A stretch of DNA of 64,000 nt from Runella rosea (GTDB lineage Bacteria > Bacteroidota > Bacteroidia > Cytophagales > Spirosomataceae): contig NZ_CP030850.1 of NCBI RefSeq assembly GCF_003325355.1, positions 4,147,501 to 4,211,500 on the forward strand. The letters are read 5' to 3'. The position numbers and the translations under genes were made by a program. The notes below the pieces were generated by a model. That model was not told where the DNA came from and made no database searches. It saw only the letters and a program-made list of their open reading frames with translations. Positions 60,248 to 64,000 of this stretch are shown piece after piece (position 1 is the first letter of the stretch; every line of letters starts with the position of its first letter).

Positions 60248-62293
60248 ATGAAGAAATGTTTGTTTTGCTTTTGCTGTCTTTGCTTTTCGGCTCACGCCCA
60301 AAAAACGGATTCTTTGCTACGAGTATTGGCAAAAACAGCGGTTGATACCAATAAAGTAAACATTTTGTACGACCTAGGACGGGCTTTTTGGCTTCAGGGA
60401 AACGATTCATTGGGAAAAGTGTATTGTAATCAATCAGTCTTGCTGGCGCAAAAACTTCATCATTTACGCGGCGAAGCCAAAGCAAGGTTACAATTGGTTC
60501 GAATTGAAAATGAATACCTTACCGACCTAAACACCGCTTACGCCCACCTCGACGCCACCTTAAAAATTGCAAAATCTCTTCCTGATAAATCATTGGAGGG
60601 ACAAGTGTATTTTCGTCGGGCCCAACTGTATGAGAGTTTTTTCGAGAAACAATCACAGGTAAATCAACTGCTTAACAAAGCCTTACAATTGTTTATTGAA
60701 AACAAAGATAAAGTCTGGCAAGGTACCGTATATGCCGAAATGGCTCTTTTGCTCATCAGCGACGGTAAATACGCCGCCGCCATAGACTTGATGCTCAAAG
60801 CGCGCAGACTTCAGGAAGAAACCAATGACCTGATGGCCTTACGCTCTACCATTCCCAATTTAGGGAGTTTTTACCGCGAAATGGGCCGCTACGAAAACGC
60901 CTTGGCCTGCTTCAAAGAAGCCGAAGTCATTGCCCAAAAACTTAATGACGAACGCCTACGGGCATACATTTTTAGCCAACGCGCCGAGATTTTTGAAAAC
61001 CAGGGTAAATACAAAGAAGCATTGGATTCCTATCAACGCGCGGCCAAAATCCACGAAATTTCGAAGGCAACTCAGTGGTTGCCAAGGGCCTACGGGCGAA
61101 TTGGCGGAGCGTATTTTAAACTAAAAGAATACGGAAAAGCACTGCAATACACCCATGCTGCCGATAGTTTATACAAAAGCCAAATAGACTCCAACGAATC
61201 CTTGGACCATCTTTCACAAATCAATTTCGGCAAGATTTATTTGGTTTTTAAACAATACAAAAAAGTGATTTCGTACGCTCAAACTGGGTTGGAATGGGCG
61301 GCGGGATCTGAGCCACCATTGCGCAAGGAAATGGCCGAATACCACCGTCAACTGGCCGAAGCTTATGAATCGTTGGGGCAATCTCAAAAGGCGCTTTTTC
61401 ATTTAAAAAACTATAAAGCCGAATCAGACAGTATTCTCAACAATGAAGCACTCCAGAAAATTACCGTTTCTTCGATGACCTATGAATTTGAAAAACAACA
61501 ACAAGCCAACAAACTTCGTATCCAAACCCTTGAAAACGAACAACTTACCCAAACGCGCAACATTCTTATTGGACTTTCTCTTTTGGGGATAGTAGGATTG
61601 GTGTTTGTGTTGTGGTCTAATCGTAGGTTAAAAATCAAAAATAAAGAACTGAAAACGAAAAATCGAGAAATTGAAGAAGCACTTTTCAAGGGACAAAAAA
61701 TTGAACGCAAACGCGTAGCTTCCGAACTTCACGACAACCTCAATACCAAACTTGCCGCCGTCAGATGGCATTTGGAAGCCATGCAAGCCGAAGACTTTAA
61801 TCCTTTTAACCAAAAGATTCACAGTCGGTTGATTGACATGGCCAATGATGTTTACGCCGATGTCCGGTTAATTTCGCACAATATGCTCCCAGCCGAACTA
61901 GAAATCCATGGACTGGTATCTGCTTTACAAAAATTGGTGGAAAAACTGAACGTAAACACAAAAACCGAATTTCATTTAGTAGCCGATGCAGACCAAACGC
62001 GCCCTCCGTCGCAGGTAGAACATGAGCTTTATAACATCGCCATGGAATTGGTCAATAACGTGCTCAAACACGCCCAAGCCACAGAAGTGTGGATAAGTTT
62101 GAGCCAAACCGAAACCCAACTCTCGTTGACTGTCAGCGACAACGGCGTTGGAATGCCCACCGAAAGTCAAACGGAAGGAATGGGGATGCAAAATTTACAA
62201 AACAGAGTGGATGTTTTATCCGGAAAGCTAACGCTTGGCAGTTCACCCGAAACTGGCACCAAAGTGAGCGTTGAAATACCTATTCGATTATGA
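60248..62293 (+). CDS. TPR sensor histidine kinase (HisKA_3), copy 1
   Basis: From the ATG at 60248 (signal peptide ending SAHAQ) the product is 681 aa. A long periplasmic TPR array (about 25-420) precedes a transmembrane helix (about 438-460), a coiled coil, the HisKA_3 dimerisation/phosphoacceptor region ERKRVASELHDNLNTK with His495, and a HATPase domain with N box ELVNNVLKHA (600) and G1 DNGVGM (about 631). Such kinases usually phosphorylate LuxR/NarL-type response regulators. The upstream 61 codons of the longest frame hold operator C and are not coding. It overlaps the next kinase gene by 4 bp (ATGA). Confidence 0.93.
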   Translation: MKKCLFCFCCLCFSAHAQKTDSLLRVLAKTAVDTNKVNILYDLGRAFWLQGNDSLGKVYCNQSVLLAQKLHHLRGEAKARLQLVRIENEYLTDLNTAYAHLDATLKIAKSLPDKSLEGQVYFRRAQLYESFFEKQSQVNQLLNKALQLFIENKDKVWQGTVYAEMALLLISDGKYAAAIDLMLKARRLQEETNDLMALRSTIPNLGSFYREMGRYENALACFKEAEVIAQKLNDERLRAYIFSQRAEIFENQGKYKEALDSYQRAAKIHEISKATQWLPRAYGRIGGAYFKLKEYGKALQYTHAADSLYKSQIDSNESLDHLSQINFGKIYLVFKQYKKVISYAQTGLEWAAGSEPPLRKEMAEYHRQLAEAYESLGQSQKALFHLKNYKAESDSILNNEALQKITVSSMTYEFEKQQQANKLRIQTLENEQLTQTRNILIGLSLLGIVGLVFVLWSNRRLKIKNKELKTKNREIEEALFKGQKIERKRVASELHDNLNTKLAAVRWHLEAMQAEDFNPFNQKIHSRLIDMANDVYADVRLISHNMLPAELEIHGLVSALQKLVEKLNVNTKTEFHLVADADQTRPPSQVEHELYNIAMELVNNVLKHAQATEVWISLSQTETQLSLTVSDNGVGMPTESQTEGMGMQNLQNRVDVLSGKLTLGSSPETGTKVSVEIPIRL

Positions 62294-64000
62294 AAAAAAC
62301 CGTATGCTTCCTTCTTTTTTTTACCTTTTCCTTGGGTTTTATTCATGCTCAAAACCCACTGCTAGACAGTCTTATCCACCACATAAAAGACTTATCCACA
62401 CAAAAAGCCTCTAGCCAACGAGATACTAATATTATTTTGAGTCTGAGCTTACTGACCGAGCGCTCACTTAATATGGGCGATTCCCGTAATCAGTTTTTTT
62501 TGGATTCGTTACAACGTTTTACAAAAAAAACCAATTGGCCCAAAGGTTTAGGCTTACATGAGCGGGCTTTGGGAAAACAAAACGACGTGAAGGGAAACTA
62601 TACCGAAGCGCTCAAGCATTACACCAACGCTATTCAACTCCTCAAAAAAGCAGGAGGGGATTCGTTTGAACTGGCTTATGCTTATGTATTGGCCGCTTTT
62701 GTTTTAAACAATAATGGGTTGACGGACAAATGCATTGAGATGCTGAATGAAGCCCTTCCTTATGCCAAAGCCACTAAAAACAAGAACAATCTCTGCTGGA
62801 TTTATGACTTTCTGGGCGACTACAATTACTATGATTCATTTGGTATCAGGAATTACAAAAAAGCCCTGTTTTACTACAAAGAAGTGGAAAAAAACATTCC
62901 CTACACCACTAGCCCAACGCTAAAGGCCGATAATCCGCATTGTCTGGCCAATGTGTACATGAAACTCGGTGACGAAAAAAAAGCCAATGACTACCGCGAC
63001 AACGCCTTACGCATTGCCAAACATTACAACAACCGTGTTGTCATTTTTGCTACTTACGCCGATTTAGCCGACATTTATGAGCAACAAAAATCGTACGAAA
63101 AAGCCCTCGAATATCGCAAAGCTAGTCTTGAATATGCCCAAAAATCAGGTTGGAAAGAAATGGAATCGCGGGCCGAAAATTACATTTACCAAACATACAA
63201 GCGCACAGGCGACTACAAAAATGCCCTCAAATACTACGAACTTCATAAAACACACGAAGACAGTTTAGGCCGATTTTCGGTCCAAAAAGCCTACGCCGAA
63301 CTTCAAGCTAAGTACGAAGCCGAGAAACAGCAATTGCGTATCACCGATTTAGAAAATGAGCAATTAATTCAAACCCAAAATTTTCTAATCGGACTTTCTG
63401 TCTTAGGGGTATTGCTAACTTGTTTTATTTTCTGGTCCAACCGAAAGCTAAAGGCAAAAAATCAACAACTAAAAACCAAAAATCGCGAAATAGAAGATGC
63501 ACTTTTGAAAGGACAAACAATTGAGCGAAAGCGCGTTGCCTCAGAACTTCACGATAATCTTAACACAAAGATAGCTGCATTACGCTGGCGTTTGGAAGCC
63601 CTTGACACCTCAAAATACCCCGAAGCTGACCAAAAAATCCACGCAGGCCTTCTCCAAACCCTCGAAGATGTATATGCCGATGTACGGCTTATTTCGCATA
63701 ATTTGCTTCCGACCGAACTCGAAACGCAAGGGTTAGTAGCAGCCTTACAAAAGTTGACCGAAAAACTCAACGTCAATGCAAAGACTGTTTTTCACTTAAT
63801 AACCAACGGAATAACAGAGCGTCTTAACCCCAAAATTGAATATCAATTGTACAGCGTAGCCCTAGAATTGGTCAATAACGTACTCAAACACGCCCAAGCA
63901 CAACAAGTTTGGATAAGTATTTCCCAAAACCATGAAGTAGTCAGCCTGACTGTCAGCGACGACGGAGTGGGCATGTCTAACGTAGAAAAGGCCACGGGCG
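62290..64000 (+). CDS. TPR sensor histidine kinase (HisKA_3), copy 2, cut by window end
   Basis: The frame opens at ATG 62290 (overlapping the previous stop TGA) and stays open to the end of the window, 570 codons, so the 3' end is missing. It has a signal peptide (VCFLLFFTFSLGFIHAQ), TPR-type helices, a transmembrane helix (about 364-386), ERKRVASELHDNLNTKIAAL with His421, the N box ELVNNVLKHAQ (about 526) and DDGVGM (about 558). It is a close paralogue of copy 1, strongest in the kinase part. A response regulator gene is expected next but lies outside. Confidence 0.92.
   Translation, partial: MKKTVCFLLFFTFSLGFIHAQNPLLDSLIHHIKDLSTQKASSQRDTNIILSLSLLTERSLNMGDSRNQFFLDSLQRFTKKTNWPKGLGLHERALGKQNDVKGNYTEALKHYTNAIQLLKKAGGDSFELAYAYVLAAFVLNNNGLTDKCIEMLNEALPYAKATKNKNNLCWIYDFLGDYNYYDSFGIRNYKKALFYYKEVEKNIPYTTSPTLKADNPHCLANVYMKLGDEKKANDYRDNALRIAKHYNNRVVIFATYADLADIYEQQKSYEKALEYRKASLEYAQKSGWKEMESRAENYIYQTYKRTGDYKNALKYYELHKTHEDSLGRFSVQKAYAELQAKYEAEKQQLRITDLENEQLIQTQNFLIGLSVLGVLLTCFIFWSNRKLKAKNQQLKTKNREIEDALLKGQTIERKRVASELHDNLNTKIAALRWRLEALDTSKYPEADQKIHAGLLQTLEDVYADVRLISHNLLPTELETQGLVAALQKLTEKLNVNAKTVFHLITNGITERLNPKIEYQLYSVALELVNNVLKHAQAQQVWISISQNHEVVSLTVSDDGVGMSNVEKATG

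Overview
The window reads as chromosomal DNA of a Bacteroidota bacterium, most likely of the Cytophagales (a Spirosomataceae/Runella-like lineage is my best guess; no rRNA is present to settle it). The grounds are a porT gene (type IX secretion) overlapping ubiE/menG, a bacterial serine palmitoyltransferase, fused dehydrogenase/hydratase beta-oxidation enzymes, an S46 dipeptidyl-peptidase, TPR-type HisKA_3 sensor kinases, and repeated promoters of the form TTG-N19-TAnnTTTG with no obvious Shine-Dalgarno sequences. There are no transposases, integrases, phage structural genes or CRISPR arrays.

Layout. 0-6.2 kb: small orphan genes, a GH63-like glucosidase, an exported MTA/SAH nucleosidase and a membrane-anchored ceramidase-like hydrolase. 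6.3-7.9 kb: acyl-CoA carboxylase carboxyltransferase. 8-11.2 kb: a compact glycan operon (GT2, GT4, PglC-type sugar transferase, PglD-type acetyltransferase). 11.2-17.7 kb: a DUF1469 membrane protein, ubiE-porT, a 2OG-Fe(II) oxygenase, a chromate-type transporter, an S46 peptidase. 17.8-20.6 kb: der, era and an initiator tRNA-fMet with a clear promoter and terminator. 20.6-28.2 kb: Gfo/Idh oxidoreductase, serine palmitoyltransferase, and a second envelope-glycan block (O-antigen-ligase-like protein, glycosyltransferases, methyltransferase). 28-42 kb: esterase, PspC, phosphotriesterase-like protein, a bacterial GRAS-domain protein, FadB-like enzyme, prfA, a CDGSH protein, an acyltransferase-like membrane protein, a FAN1-type nuclease, an OmpA/PD40 protein, an Hsp20-like protein and a small kinase. 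42-48.6 kb: acyl-CoA dehydrogenase, a molybdenum hydroxylase pair, aat and a GDSL lipoprotein.

48.7-64 kb is the most unusual part: a signalling and envelope cluster. It holds an outer-membrane beta-barrel, two Ser/Thr kinases, a PP2C phosphatase, an FHA-transmembrane-trypsin-like protease, an ABC exporter, an undescribed two-TM membrane protein, an MFS transporter with three small membrane proteins (one encoded by a 57-codon gene inside a longer false reading frame), and two tandem TPR sensor histidine kinases, the last cut by the window end. Three intergenic regions here carry the same 16-bp palindrome (TATAGG-N4-CCTATA type). Two of them have three copies each with identical spacing upstream of near-identical promoters. 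I infer one regulon, probably driven by the partner response regulator of the two kinases, which would lie just outside the window.

A second independent regulatory signal is an identical 16-bp inverted repeat, AGTATGCAAGCATACC, overlapping the promoters of the FadB-like gene (34.6 kb) and the acyl-CoA dehydrogenase gene (44.2 kb). This suggests a dedicated fatty-acid-degradation repressor.
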